Assembly: GCA_937925095.1 (NCBI GenBank)
Contig: CALEXX010000062.1
Span: forward strand, 1-64,000
Direction of reading: 5' to 3'
Length of the DNA: 64,000 nucleotides
Source: an uncultured Leptotrichia sp.
GTDB taxonomy: Bacteria > Fusobacteriota > Fusobacteriia > Fusobacteriales > Leptotrichiaceae
This document shows positions 26,482 through 36,968 of the stretch, piece by piece. Numbering within the stretch: position 1 is the first letter of the stretch; each line of letters begins with the position of its first letter. Both the position numbers and the translations under genes were made by a program. The notes beneath the pieces are model-generated. The model had not been told where the DNA came from. It did no database searches and saw nothing but the letters and a program-made list of their open reading frames with translations.

Positions 26482-29400
26482 CTATATCTCTCTTTCCTTT
26501 GAAAAATTATTATTTTCATTCCATTCTTCTATAATTTCAGAAACCTGGGCTTTTATTTTATTTACCAGATTCACTTCTTTTAATGGAATTTCTATATTTT
26601 CCTTATTTTCAGGATATACACCTTTCTGATTCAATTCTTTTATTAATTCTTCCATTGTAATTTCAGGATTTTTAAAATATCTGCTTCCTCTTATTCTTAT
26701 AAATTCCCAGCCACAACGTTCCAGAACATTCTGACTTTCCATTTCCTGTCTTATCTCTTCCATAGTAGTATGCCATTTTTCACCATCACATTCTATTGCT
26801 ACTTTCCTATCCTGAAAAAGTGCAACCATGTCTATCCTATAAAAGCCTGCTTCCCATTGCTGTTCTATACGATATCCCTTTGATATTAAATATTCAGCCA
26901 CTTTTTTTTCAAAAGCTGAATCTATTTTTTCATCTATTTTTTCAGGTGAAATCATTTCTTTCGGACGATTAACATATTCTAGAAATTCTTTCCTTATATC
27001 CCCTGTTTTTAAGTCATTTTCAGCATCAAGGGAATTTACTACCCACATCTGGTTCTTTGCACGGCTTGCAGCAACATTATATCTTTTTCTTCTTGCGGCT
27101 TCAGTCCCGTCACTTAACATTCTCAAAGGCCCTCTTCCAGAATTACTGTCAACCATAGTCAAAAACATAACATCTCTTTCATCTCCTTGAAAATGACTAG
27201 GATTTCCACATAGAATCTTATGTTTTTCTATAGCTTTGGTATCTATTTTTTCAACTATCATTTTCTGAATAAATTCTGCCTGTTCATCGCCTGAAAGGGA
27301 AATTACACCAAAAGAACTTTCAGCGTACTCCTTCTGTTCTAGACAGGATTTAATCAAAGCCGTAACTGTTTGAGCTTCAATCATATTTATTTTCTTCTTT
27401 TCATCCTTTGTTCCGTAAACCCTGTAATTTATAACAGCCGGCTTTAATTCTGTCATTCCTGATTCTCTTAAAGGCTTTATTTTCATGTCATAGGAATTTT
27501 CATTGCTATACCCTATTATTTCAGGTACACATCTAAAGTGCTCCTTTAACATCAATGGCTGATACGTTGTTGTGGCAATTGAATAAAGTGAAGAATTTAG
27601 CCCATACAAATCATCATTAATAATTTTCCCCTTTATGTATTTTTCTCTTAATGAATTTATTTTTTCGACATTTATTCCTATATCCAAAGGACTTACCTGC
27701 TTATCATCTCCAACAATAATAACTTTTTTTGCCATATATAGAAGTGCCAATGAACTTATATCTGACTGGCTTGCTTCATCTATAATTACAACATCAAACT
27801 TATTTTCAGATAGATTCAGAGTATCAATCACTTTATTTATAGGCATTATCCATGCGGGAACTGCTTTCTGACAGATAGTCATTTTCTCTTTTGCCTGTTT
27901 TCTGTAAAGTGCTGCATTTTTCCCTGTACCTTTTCCAATTTTCTGAATTGTCTGTTCCCATCCTCTAAGAGCCTGACTTACTTGTAAATTCTCCTTCTTC
28001 TCTATGAAACATAACACATGATACCATGATTTCTTTTCAACTAATTCCAGTGTCACTCTTTTTATATTTTTTCTTTTTTCTTCAGCCTTTTTTTTCAAAA
28101 ATTCATATGGTGCCGTTTCCAGCTTTTCCAATTCCTGTGAAAACTGTTTCCACTTCCATACTTCATATATATTTTCTATTTTCCCTATGTTACCAATTTT
28201 TAAACCTTTATACCATTCAGGAGCGACTTTACTTATTTTTTCCAGTATATTTTCCTTCTTTTGATAGTATTTCTTCTTTTCCTGTAATCTTTCCAGCTGT
28301 TCCAGACATTCTCCATATTCTTTCAAATCTTCCTTATCAACTGAATTTCTTATTTTTTTATCAAGTACTGAATCTTTTTTGGATATACTTTTTATTTTTT
28401 TCAGATATAGTGAATATTCCTCTTCCTTCTCTAAAAATTTCAATGCCTTATTTCCAGTTTCCATAATTTTTTCAACATTTTCTCCAGAAGTGAGTATATC
28501 TCCTATTTCTTCAATTAAATTATTTGTTTCCTTAAAAATATACTTTCTATTTATTCCAATATTATCAATATTTTCCAGCAGCTCATCCTTCTCCAGTCTG
28601 TTCCAGTTTAAGAAATACTCCATTTCCTTTATTGATTCAAAAGCATAGTCTATAAAGTTTCCACCTAAAGAATCTACTGAAATGCCTTCATTATTTTCTA
28701 TAAGTTCCTTCCAGCTTTCTTTAAGTTCTTTTCCTCTACCGATTATGTCAAGACATTCTAGAATCAGGTCACATTCTGCAACATCTTTTATCTGCTCTCC
28801 ATTCAGAGTTATTTTATTTCCTATTTTATTTTTCACTCTTTTTATGTTCAAAACAGACAAGATTCCATTATTACTGAAGGCATTTTTTAGTTCCTGAAGC
28901 ATTTTTACAGCTTCAGAATGGCTAAGTCCGGAAAAATCAATTTTTTTCTTAAACAATCTTGGCTTTATATTCTTTAAATTTTCATGTGCTACTTTAATCT
29001 CTTCAATAAAATTTTCCCAGTTTACTTTATTTCCGTTATCTGTTCCTCCAGATATGGCCGCGTCTACTTTCCATTTTTCTATATTTTTTATTAATTCTTT
29101 TGAAACAGCCTCTTTTACATCGGTATTTTCTTTAAATTTCTTTAAATTTATTATTTCTTTTCCATTTACATATAAAGTATTACTGTCAATATTGAAACTA
29201 TCTGCATTTATGTTTCTTTCAAGCTCTTCCCATGCCATTCTCCTATCATTGAGAAGTTTTCTAAATTCATTTACATCAAGGTATTCTGCAATATCATTTA
29301 CTCCTGAAGCCAGTTGTCTTTCTTCACTTTCATCTACCAGATGTATATAGTCATTATGAAAAAAACTAAGTTCTTCATCTGTGACAGGGCAAGGTACTGA

Positions 29401-30969
29401 TTCTAAAATTTTCCCTGGAATTTTTTCAGTAATTTCAGGATTTTCCTTCAGATATTCTACTATTTCCTCCACTGAAAAAATCTCTCCATTAAAACTCAAT
29501 GGATTACTTTCCTTGTATCTTATGGCACACATCTGATTATTTATATTTTTTAAATTCCCTTGTTCTTCTCCTAGTATTTTTTCCAGTTCCTTCACTTCTT
29601 CTGAAAGTTTCCCCGAAGTAAGATTTCCTAATTTTTCTGAAATAGTTTCAACAGATTTTCTCATATCACTGTTGTCATCATCTAAAATTGAAATACATAA
29701 TCCTTGTATATCTTTTGGAATTTTTTCCTTTAATACTCTTAAAGCTTTTTTAGTCTGGCTTGTTACAAGGACGTTTTTCCCCTGTGCTAAAAAATGTCCC
29801 AGCAGATTAGCAATTGTATGAGTTTTCCCTGTTCCTGGAGGTCCCTGAACTACAACAGCATTATTTCTTTCTATCTGTCTTGCTATGTTAATCTGCTCAG
29901 TATTTGCATCCTTTACAAATAAAATTTCTTCTTCCTTGAAATCTTTTTCTTTATTTTCATTTTCTTCTTCACTTATTTCTCCAACTAATTCATAAAGATG
30001 TGCAGGAATTTCTCCATTTTTTTCTATTTTATCAATTATATTGTCTATTGCCTTTACTATTCCTGTTTCTTTTTTCCTTATAAAAAGCAGCGGATTATCT
30101 TCTATAAAAATTTCTCCGTCTTCCATTAAATCTTCTGTGTTTCCTTCTCCAATAAAATGTCCTCTGCTACTTAAACTGTGAATAAATTTTTTAAAAAAAT
30201 CTGTTGTTTCGTTTCTATTTAACGGATGTAACTTTCTCTCTTTAACTTCCTTTTCAAGTTCAAATATATTTTCCAGATGTATATCATTTATTTCATTTAA
30301 AAAATTTGTATATAAAATCGAATGGAAACTTTCATCTGCATGAGGGTCTGATAAAATCAAAATATTATCTTTAGCATTAAAGTCTATTTTTATTTTTTTC
30401 AATAAAACAGGATAATAGATATTTCTTCCTTTTATAACTGTTATTCCATTTCCTATCATAAGTTCCAGTGTTTCTGTTTCTTTGCTAAGTTCCAGATATT
30501 TAACATAAAGGGTATCAAAAAAATTTCTGACTTCTTCTATGATGAGCTGTTCTTCTATCCATTGTTCCCTTTTTTCAAGTTCTGTATGTAATCTTACCTC
30601 TATTTCAGGTGTTATATCAGCTATTTCGCCCAAACCACTTTCTTCATCTCCAATAAATGTTTTTTCATTAATTTCTATAACTGATCTGTAATCTCCCCAG
30701 TCACCTTCAATCCATGTCAATAAATCTTTATCTATATTTAATGGCTTCAAAAAATCAGGCTTTCTAATTTCTAAAAGCCTACCTTCCTCATTTTCAAAAT
30801 ATTTTTCACCTGAATTTTCATACCCAAAGATAATGTTTTTATGTTTAGGAAAATTGCTAAAAAATTCCAGCCATTTTTCTTCATTAATATTTATTTTTGT
30901 ATTTTTAAGATTTTTAGATATTTCTGAAATGTAATTGAATAATGCCAGTATTTTCTTTTTATTCCTCAT
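26482..30969 (-). CDS. SF1 (Upf1-like) helicase with C-terminal Vsr/DUF559-type nuclease domain
   Basis: 1495 residues. Walker A GPPGTGKT at 376-383, Walker B IIDEAS at about 1062-1067, motif III GDDKQVSP at 1087, HFRC at about 1144, and RYNVAASRAK (motif VI) at 1296-1305 give a complete SF1B helicase. About 650 residues, partly coiled coil, split the two RecA lobes. Residues 1355-1450 are a PD-(D/E)XK fold of the Vsr/DUF559 type with Asp about 1380, Glu about 1393 and ECDG. Helicase-nuclease proteins of this layout occur in phage-defence islands; that role here is inference. The ATG lacks a clear ribosome site and lies 6 bases after a promoter-like TATAAA. Confidence 0.88.
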   Translation of the reverse strand: MRNKKKILALFNYISEISKNLKNTKININEEKWLEFFSNFPKHKNIIFGYENSGEKYFENEEGRLLEIRKPDFLKPLNIDKDLLTWIEGDWGDYRSVIEINEKTFIGDEESGLGEIADITPEIEVRLHTELEKREQWIEEQLIIEEVRNFFDTLYVKYLELSKETETLELMIGNGITVIKGRNIYYPVLLKKIKIDFNAKDNILILSDPHADESFHSILYTNFLNEINDIHLENIFELEKEVKERKLHPLNRNETTDFFKKFIHSLSSRGHFIGEGNTEDLMEDGEIFIEDNPLLFIRKKETGIVKAIDNIIDKIEKNGEIPAHLYELVGEISEEENENKEKDFKEEEILFVKDANTEQINIARQIERNNAVVVQGPPGTGKTHTIANLLGHFLAQGKNVLVTSQTKKALRVLKEKIPKDIQGLCISILDDDNSDMRKSVETISEKLGNLTSGKLSEEVKELEKILGEEQGNLKNINNQMCAIRYKESNPLSFNGEIFSVEEIVEYLKENPEITEKIPGKILESVPCPVTDEELSFFHNDYIHLVDESEERQLASGVNDIAEYLDVNEFRKLLNDRRMAWEELERNINADSFNIDSNTLYVNGKEIINLKKFKENTDVKEAVSKELIKNIEKWKVDAAISGGTDNGNKVNWENFIEEIKVAHENLKNIKPRLFKKKIDFSGLSHSEAVKMLQELKNAFSNNGILSVLNIKRVKNKIGNKITLNGEQIKDVAECDLILECLDIIGRGKELKESWKELIENNEGISVDSLGGNFIDYAFESIKEMEYFLNWNRLEKDELLENIDNIGINRKYIFKETNNLIEEIGDILTSGENVEKIMETGNKALKFLEKEEEYSLYLKKIKSISKKDSVLDKKIRNSVDKEDLKEYGECLEQLERLQEKKKYYQKKENILEKISKVAPEWYKGLKIGNIGKIENIYEVWKWKQFSQELEKLETAPYEFLKKKAEEKRKNIKRVTLELVEKKSWYHVLCFIEKKENLQVSQALRGWEQTIQKIGKGTGKNAALYRKQAKEKMTICQKAVPAWIMPINKVIDTLNLSENKFDVVIIDEASQSDISSLALLYMAKKVIIVGDDKQVSPLDIGINVEKINSLREKYIKGKIINDDLYGLNSSLYSIATTTYQPLMLKEHFRCVPEIIGYSNENSYDMKIKPLRESGMTELKPAVINYRVYGTKDEKKKINMIEAQTVTALIKSCLEQKEYAESSFGVISLSGDEQAEFIQKMIVEKIDTKAIEKHKILCGNPSHFQGDERDVMFLTMVDSNSGRGPLRMLSDGTEAARRKRYNVAASRAKNQMWVVNSLDAENDLKTGDIRKEFLEYVNRPKEMISPEKIDEKIDSAFEKKVAEYLISKGYRIEQQWEAGFYRIDMVALFQDRKVAIECDGEKWHTTMEEIRQEMESQNVLERCGWEFIRIRGSRYFKNPEITMEELIKELNQKGVYPENKENIEIPLKEVNLVNKIKAQVSEIIEEWNENNNFSKEREI

Positions 30970-30974
30970 GATTT

Positions 30975-31002
30975 TTTATAGCTATCTCAAAAAACTTGTA
31001 AA
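30975..31002 (-). promoter_or_regulatory. candidate promoter of the helicase-nuclease, at a repeat edge
   Basis: Minus strand TTTACA (30997-31002), 16-base spacer, TATAAA (30975-30980). Transcription would start at or within a base or two of the helicase ATG, giving a leaderless message. The -35 and spacer lie in the terminal repeat of copy E. Confidence 0.5.
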
Positions 31003-31103
31003 ATAATATGGAAAATTATATTTATAAATTGCTTATATCCGTAATATAACACAGTAAATAAATATATTTTCCATATATTCTATTTCTATTTTGAGGACAG
31101 CCT
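30980..31103. repeat. foldback/MITE-like repeat, copy E (degenerate)
   Basis: The left end TAGCTATCTCAAAAAAC and the right end CTATTTTGAGGACAGCC form an imperfect inverted pair. Inside, TATGGAAAATTATATTTATAAATT and AGTAAATAAATATATTTTCC resemble the outer parts of copies C and D, while the GAAAAAGTC hairpin is absent. It fills the gap between the helicase and the AEC transporter. Confidence 0.6.
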
Positions 31104-31127
31104 TTTTCCTCCTTTTTTATAATATTT

Positions 31128-32075
31128 TTACTTTAAAAACATCATAAGTACAGGTATGACAACCACAAATAAAATTGTACTTGTAGTAACTACATTTGTA
31201 GCATACTCTATATCCCCTTCTGTCTGATTTGTTAAAATTGGCAATGCTGCAAATACAGGGGCAGCCGACTGTATAACAAATGTTTTAATTTCCAGTGAAT
31301 CCTGCTGCATAAACTGACCTGCAACTTTCAGTAACGCAACCATAACAATTGAAGAAAATACAAATCTTCCCAGTAAAGCTAAAATTGTATCCAAATCAAA
31401 GTTTATACTGTGAAGTCCTGCATCAGCAAGAACAATCCCGATATAAAGCAGTGCAAGAGGAGTAACAATATTACCAAGATACTTTGTAGTTTCTACCAGA
31501 GGCTTAGGGACACTTATTCCCAGAACTAAAACTATAAATGCAACTACAAAAGCTATAAGTGGCGGTGAAAGCAGTTTTTTAGGATTAAATCCTCCTTTAC
31601 TTTCCTTCTCTTCTATAGAATCATTTTCCAGAAGTATGTATCCTAATGTCCAGATTGATATTGTATTTGTTATATAATACATTAAATAATATTTAGAAGC
31701 TTCTTCCCCAAAAAGCGCCATATTTAAAGGAAGTCCAATAAAAATCGTATTTGCATTTACTACTGCATTATAAAATACCCCTCGACGACCTCTTCTTATC
31801 TTGAATATTTTTATTACAATGTAAGCTGTAACATAGCCTATAATAACTGAAGTAAATGTAAAAATTAGACGATTAGATAATTCTTTCAGTACGTTCATGT
31901 CTAAATATTTTAATACAGAATAAAATATTGAACATGGTAATGCAACATTTGTTATAAGTTTCGATACATTTTCACTGAATGTATGGTGAAACCAGTGTCT
32001 CTTTCTTAAAATATAACCTATTGCTATCATTACAATAATAGGGAATATACTCCCCAGTGACGTTAAAAAAATCAT
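31128..32075 (-). CDS. auxin efflux carrier (AEC) family transporter
   Basis: 315 residues with about ten membrane segments in two five-helix halves and a short charged central loop (ENDSIEEKESKGG). The N-terminal LITNVALPCSIF and the second-half VVLADAGLHSI regions fit the AEC/MleP-like family, which exports or exchanges carboxylates and amino acids. The substrate cannot be read from sequence. It lies downstream of ilvC but is separated from it by two terminator hairpins, so it is probably its own unit. The ribosome site GAAGGAG precedes the ATG. Confidence 0.88.
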   Translation of the reverse strand: MIFLTSLGSIFPIIVMIAIGYILRKRHWFHHTFSENVSKLITNVALPCSIFYSVLKYLDMNVLKELSNRLIFTFTSVIIGYVTAYIVIKIFKIRRGRRGVFYNAVVNANTIFIGLPLNMALFGEEASKYYLMYYITNTISIWTLGYILLENDSIEEKESKGGFNPKKLLSPPLIAFVVAFIVLVLGISVPKPLVETTKYLGNIVTPLALLYIGIVLADAGLHSINFDLDTILALLGRFVFSSIVMVALLKVAGQFMQQDSLEIKTFVIQSAAPVFAALPILTNQTEGDIEYATNVVTTSTILFVVVIPVLMMFLK

Positions 32076-32117
32076 TTTCCTAATTCTCCTTCTCTCTTAA
32101 ATACATTATATTATACT

Positions 32118-32142
32118 AAAAAAGACTGGAAAAAGTCCAGTC
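32118..32142 (-). terminator. second intrinsic terminator after ilvC
   Basis: Minus strand stem GACTGGA/TCCAGTC with a 5-base loop followed at once by TTTTTT. Confidence 0.75.
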
Positions 32143-32151
32143 CAATATTTT

Positions 32152-32214
32152 ATTAAAAAAAATCGACAACCTCAAAAAGATTATTCAGCTTGAAAATCTT
32201 TTAAGGTTATCGAA
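32152..32214 (-). terminator. intrinsic terminator of ilvC
   Basis: Minus strand stem CGATAACCTTAAAAGATT paired with AATCTTTTTGAGGTTGTCG (about 18 pairs, two mismatches) followed by ATTTTTTTT. It begins 30 bases after the ilvC stop. Together with the hairpin at 32118-32142 it makes a tandem terminator. Confidence 0.88.
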
Positions 32215-32244
32215 CTTTTTACTCCTGTACTTAATAAAGAGTCA

Positions 32245-33273
<1,029 letters not shown>

Positions 33274-33346
33274 TTATATTTTAATAATTCCATACTTAAA
33301 TAAATTTTATTCAAGTCTGTTTTACGACTTTTACATCAACTTAAAC

Positions 33347-33375
33347 ATTATATATTTTATAATAAAAATTGTCAA
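33347..33375 (-). promoter_or_regulatory. consensus promoter of ilvC
   Basis: Minus strand TTGACA (33370-33375), 17-base spacer, TATAAT (33347-33352): an exact match to sigma-70 consensus. The leader is about 85 bases and contains a small hairpin AAGTC-GTAAAACA-GACTT but no T-box or obvious riboswitch. Confidence 0.9.
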
Positions 33376-33503
33376 TAATCTAGCCCATATATGTTTTTAC
33401 TGTTTAGTATAAATAATATATATTATCATCTATCAGATATAATAGTTACTTTTATTTCCCTTTTCTTTAACAATTCTTCTAATCATCATAAAAAACAACC
33501 ACA

Positions 33504-33521
33504 AGTAATGATAAAATTACT
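33504..33521 (-). terminator. weak candidate terminator of the ABC ATPase gene
   Basis: Minus strand AGTAAT/ATTACT hairpin 4 bases past the stop codon; the T-run (GTTTTTT) comes 7 bases after the stem rather than directly. Marginal. Confidence 0.3.
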
Positions 33522-33525
33522 GGCT

Positions 33526-34311
33526 TTATTTAACAATCAGCCATGGTCTATCATTTTCCCAGACAATTTTTACTGACATTTCAAACATTTCTGATAAAAT
33601 TTCATCTGTTAAAATATCTTTTTTATTGCCCTTTGCAAAAACTTTTCCATCTTTTAAAAGAGTCACATGAGTAATTGAAGATATTATTTCTTCAATTTGA
33701 TGTGTCACATAAATAAATGGTACTGCATTTTCATTTTTAGAATTTTTTTCCAAAATTGAAAGCAGATATTCCCTTGATTTCACATCCAATCCTGAACAAG
33801 GCTCATCCAAAATCAGTAAATCCGGTTCATTCATAAATGCCCTTGCAAGTAATGTCCGTCTTTGTTCACCTTGTGACAATGTTGAAAAATATTTATCCTT
33901 GATGTATGTTATTCCAAAATCTTCAATTATTTTCTCAGCTTTTTTTCTATCTTCCTCTGTTACTTCCTGATAAATTCCAATCGAACTGAACTTCCCGGAA
34001 ATTACAACATCTTCTAGTTTCTGGGAATTCAATGTACTCAAAAAATTATTTAAAGTAGAGCTTACAAAACCTACTCTGTCACGAATTTTTGTCCATGCAT
34101 AATTTCCAAATTTATGGCCAAAAACCCGTACTTCTCCTGAAGTTGGAAAAGTATAAGCCGGTATCATTCCCAAAAGAGTAGATTTACCGGAACCGTTCAG
34201 CCCCAGTAAAGCCCAATTTTCTCCTTCATTTATGTGCCAGTCTATACCTTTTAAAATTTCTCTTCCTTCTCTTCTAAATGTAACATTTTCATAATGAAGT
34301 ATTTCTTTCAT
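33526..34311 (-). CDS. stand-alone ABC transporter ATP-binding protein (YlmA/ModF-like)
   Basis: About 261 residues. Walker A GLNGSGKST, signature LSQGEQRRTLLARAF, Walker B LLILDEPCSGLD and switch VTHQIEE are complete. No permease gene is adjacent. Its closest style is the ModF/YlmA group of lone ATPases with the VFGHKFG segment after the Walker A helix. The partner and substrate are unknown. I start it at the ATG at 34311, seven bases after AAGGA; the longer frame overlaps the previous gene. It follows the secreted protein gene directly. Confidence 0.85.
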   Translation of the reverse strand: MKEILHYENVTFRREGREILKGIDWHINEGENWALLGLNGSGKSTLLGMIPAYTFPTSGEVRVFGHKFGNYAWTKIRDRVGFVSSTLNNFLSTLNSQKLEDVVISGKFSSIGIYQEVTEEDRKKAEKIIEDFGITYIKDKYFSTLSQGEQRRTLLARAFMNEPDLLILDEPCSGLDVKSREYLLSILEKNSKNENAVPFIYVTHQIEEIISSITHVTLLKDGKVFAKGNKKDILTDEILSEMFEMSVKIVWENDRPWLIVK

Positions 34312-34331
34312 AATATATTCCTTTTTTCCCA

Positions 34332-35015
34332 TTATTCATTTATACGAAATTTAAATTTCTTCCCAGGATATTTCTTAGCTTCTTCTGTAAACTTTTCTAT
34401 TTTTTCCTGTCTTTCTGATATTTTCTTATTCCCATTTGCTTCAATATCATTTTTTGATTTATTATTCTTTTTTACTCCACTATAATGATATCTCCAATCA
34501 GGAATAACTATTTTATCATTTAAATCCTTACTATATACAAGTTTTTCATATATATATCCTGAAAAATCCTTTCTTTTTTCATTTTCATACTGAGAATAAC
34601 CGCTACAGATTGCAACCTCCTCCAAATATTTCTTTTTCTTCTTATCATAAACTAGTACTTTTCTATTTTTTATGAGTTCAAATAAAGTTTCTCTAAAATC
34701 AATATTCTGAAGTTGTTTTTTATCAATTTTACTTCCAATGTTATCTATTTTTGCTATTTTATTACGGACATTGCTGACATTATTATTGTGTTCTTCCATT
34801 AAATCATTTTTATTTACATAAAATTTATAGTTTTTCATTTCAATTTCTGTCTTATTCTTTTCATCGATTTTTATATTCCTCAAATCAACAATTTCTTCTA
34901 TTGTTATTCCTACTTCTGTCAAAATTCCATTCTGATACCATATTCTTACCTCTTCTTCCTTTGCGGTAATCTGAAAAGATAAGAGTACTAATAAAAATAA
35001 TAAAACTTTTTTCAT
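34332..35015 (-). CDS. secreted protein of unknown function
   Basis: 227 residues that I do not recognise. Residues 1-18 are a clear type I signal peptide (KKVLLFLLVLLSFQITAKE), so it is exported. The mature part is highly charged, rich in Lys, Glu and Asn, with short beta-like segments and a lysine-rich tail; only one cysteine remains in the mature part. It sits between leuB and the ABC ATPase with a good ribosome site (AAAGGATG) and is probably cotranscribed with them. Confidence 0.65.
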   Translation of the reverse strand: MKKVLLFLLVLLSFQITAKEEEVRIWYQNGILTEVGITIEEIVDLRNIKIDEKNKTEIEMKNYKFYVNKNDLMEEHNNNVSNVRNKIAKIDNIGSKIDKKQLQNIDFRETLFELIKNRKVLVYDKKKKKYLEEVAICSGYSQYENEKRKDFSGYIYEKLVYSKDLNDKIVIPDWRYHYSGVKKNNKSKNDIEANGNKKISERQEKIEKFTEEAKKYPGKKFKFRINE

Positions 35016-35061
35016 TAATTAACATCCTTTCTAAGGAAAATCATTAAAATTATTTAACTAC

Positions 35062-36120
35062 CTATATTCTTCCTGCTATTTCTGTTCCCATTTCAGCTGT
35101 TCCGACTTTTTTCATTCCTTCTGTATAAATGTCAGCTGTTCTATATCCTTCTTCCAATGTTTTTTCCACTGCCTTTTCTATTGCATCAGCTTCAGCAGAT
35201 AAATCAAATGAATATCTTAACATCATTGCGGCAGAAAGTATTGTTGCAATAGGATTTGCCACATTCTGTCCAGCTATATCAGGGGCAGAACCATGACTTG
35301 GCTCATAAAGCCCTTTCTTTCCGTCACCTAAACTAGCAGATGCCAGCATTCCCAGTGATCCTGTAAGCATTGAAGCCTCATCAGATAGAATGTCTCCAAA
35401 CATATTTTCAGTCAAAATTACATCAAACTGGCCAGGATTTGAAATCAGCTGCATTGCCGCATTATCCACATACATATGTGAAACTTCCACTTTAGGATAA
35501 TCCTTTGCTATTTCCTCAACAATCTTTCTCCAAAGTTTAGAAGTGTCAAGAACATTGTGTTTATCAACACTTGTCAACTTTTTATTTCTAAGTTTTGCTA
35601 TTTCAAATGCTTTTTTAGTAATTCTTTCAATTTCAGGTCTTGTGTATGAAAGTGTGTCATATGCCTTCTCTTCTGAATATTCCCTATGACCGAAGTAAAG
35701 TCCACCAGTAAGTTCCCTTACTATCATTATATCAAGTCCTTCACCAATTATTTCCTCTTTTAAAGGACTGGCACTTTTCAATGGTTTAAATAATGTGGCA
35801 GGTCTTAAGTTAGTATATACCCCAAGTTCCTTTCTTATTGCAAGAAGTCCTCTTTCTGGTCTCTTCTGTGGGTCAATATTATCCCATTTAGGCCCTCCAA
35901 TTGCTCCAAGTAAAATTGCATCACTTTCCCTACACACTTGAACTGTTTCGTCAGATAAAGGAATACCATACTTATCAATGGATTCTCCACCTAAATATCC
36001 TTGAACATATTTAAACTTATGACCAAATTTCTCTCCAACCTTATCCAGAACTTTTACTGCTTCATCGACTATTTCCGGACCAATTCCATCCCCTTTTAAT
36101 AATGCAATGTTATAATTCAT
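35062..36120 (-). CDS. leuB: 3-isopropylmalate dehydrogenase
   Basis: About 352 residues. It oxidises and decarboxylates 3-isopropylmalate with NAD to the keto precursor of leucine. Signatures are [25 protein letters not shown], the substrate motif GGLYFG, DKHNVL, and [12 protein letters not shown] with the metal aspartates, then [13 protein letters not shown]. The ATG at 36120 follows AAAGGGG; the upstream TTG contains that site and is rejected. leuB is separated from leuD by two genes of unknown function, an unusual insertion in a leu operon. Confidence 0.97.
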   Translation of the reverse strand: MNYNIALLKGDGIGPEIVDEAVKVLDKVGEKFGHKFKYVQGYLGGESIDKYGIPLSDETVQVCRESDAILLGAIGGPKWDNIDPQKRPERGLLAIRKELGVYTNLRPATLFKPLKSASPLKEEIIGEGLDIMIVRELTGGLYFGHREYSEEKAYDTLSYTRPEIERITKKAFEIAKLRNKKLTSVDKHNVLDTSKLWRKIVEEIAKDYPKVEVSHMYVDNAAMQLISNPGQFDVILTENMFGDILSDEASMLTGSLGMLASASLGDGKKGLYEPSHGSAPDIAGQNVANPIATILSAAMMLRYSFDLSAEADAIEKAVEKTLEEGYRTADIYTEGMKKVGTAEMGTEIAGRI

Positions 36121-36164
36121 TTTATATACCCCTTTCAATTTTTATATTTATAAAAATATCTACA

Positions 36165-36944
36165 TTAATTACTTCTTACAGTTTTATTTCTATATTTTTC
36201 AAGTTTTGGCATGAATTTATCTTTTATGCTGTCATATTCCCCTTTATACTCTAATCTCCCATTTTCATCATAAAATTCAAATTCTCCAATGCTGCTTCCA
36301 TCTTTTGTATTCCCTTTTAACATTACTTTCCCATTTTCATAATAATAAACTATCTCTCCATTATGCTTATTATTTATAAAATTACTCTTCATGTAAATTC
36401 TTCCATTAGGATAATATATGATGTATTTTCCTTCAAGCTGATTATTTATATAATTTCCTTCATTCTGAACTTTTCCGGAAACATAATATTCCTTTTCTTT
36501 ACCATTTTTTATTCCCTGAACATAGTTAGTTGTTCTATTTATTTTCCCACTTTTAAAAAATTCAGTTGTCATTCCATCGTAAAGGCCATTTCTATAAGTG
36601 ACTTTTCTTTCCAGCTTACCATCTTCTGTATAAAATTCCCAAACTTTATCCTTTTTATCATCTTTATAGTTACCTTTTGCCATAGTATTCCCATTTTTAT
36701 AATAAAATACAGCGGTACCGTCCCTTTTTCCATTTTTATACTCCACTTCAAGGAAACTTCTTCCTGTTTCTATATACGTACCTGTAAATTTAAAGGATTT
36801 TTTCCCTTGTTTTGATGCTGAAATTGAAGCTTCCTTTGCCGCTTCATTGAATGAAACATTGTCAAGTTCCTGCTCAAAAGCTAAATCTGCAAAAAGCGTA
36901 TGCATACTTAACAGCATCACTAAAAAAAGTATTTTTTTAAACAT
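36165..36944 (-). CDS. secreted MORN_2/YwqK-type repeat protein
   Basis: 259 residues. Residues 1-19 are a signal peptide. From about residue 55 there are roughly eight tandem repeats of 20-23 residues with the pattern Y-x-NG-x-x-x-G-x-x-x-x-(F/Y)(Y/F), typical of MORN_2/YwqK antitoxin-like repeats (GTAVFYYKNGNTMAKGNY; GEIVYYYENGKVMLKGN). Such repeats form extended beta sheets and are common and variable in Fusobacteria. The function here is unknown. Good ribosome site AGGAGG; 44 bases upstream of leuB. Confidence 0.8.
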   Translation of the reverse strand: MFKKILFLVMLLSMHTLFADLAFEQELDNVSFNEAAKEASISASKQGKKSFKFTGTYIETGRSFLEVEYKNGKRDGTAVFYYKNGNTMAKGNYKDDKKDKVWEFYTEDGKLERKVTYRNGLYDGMTTEFFKSGKINRTTNYVQGIKNGKEKEYYVSGKVQNEGNYINNQLEGKYIIYYPNGRIYMKSNFINNKHNGEIVYYYENGKVMLKGNTKDGSSIGEFEFYDENGRLEYKGEYDSIKDKFMPKLEKYRNKTVRSN

Positions 36945-36968
36945 TTTTTTACCTCCTATTGAATATTT

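Noticed and set aside
32118..32214. Another copy of the foldback repeat family after ilvC
   Set aside because: The stems are unrelated to the GTCTCAAAA ends, and both are followed by T-runs on the minus strand, so terminators explain them better.
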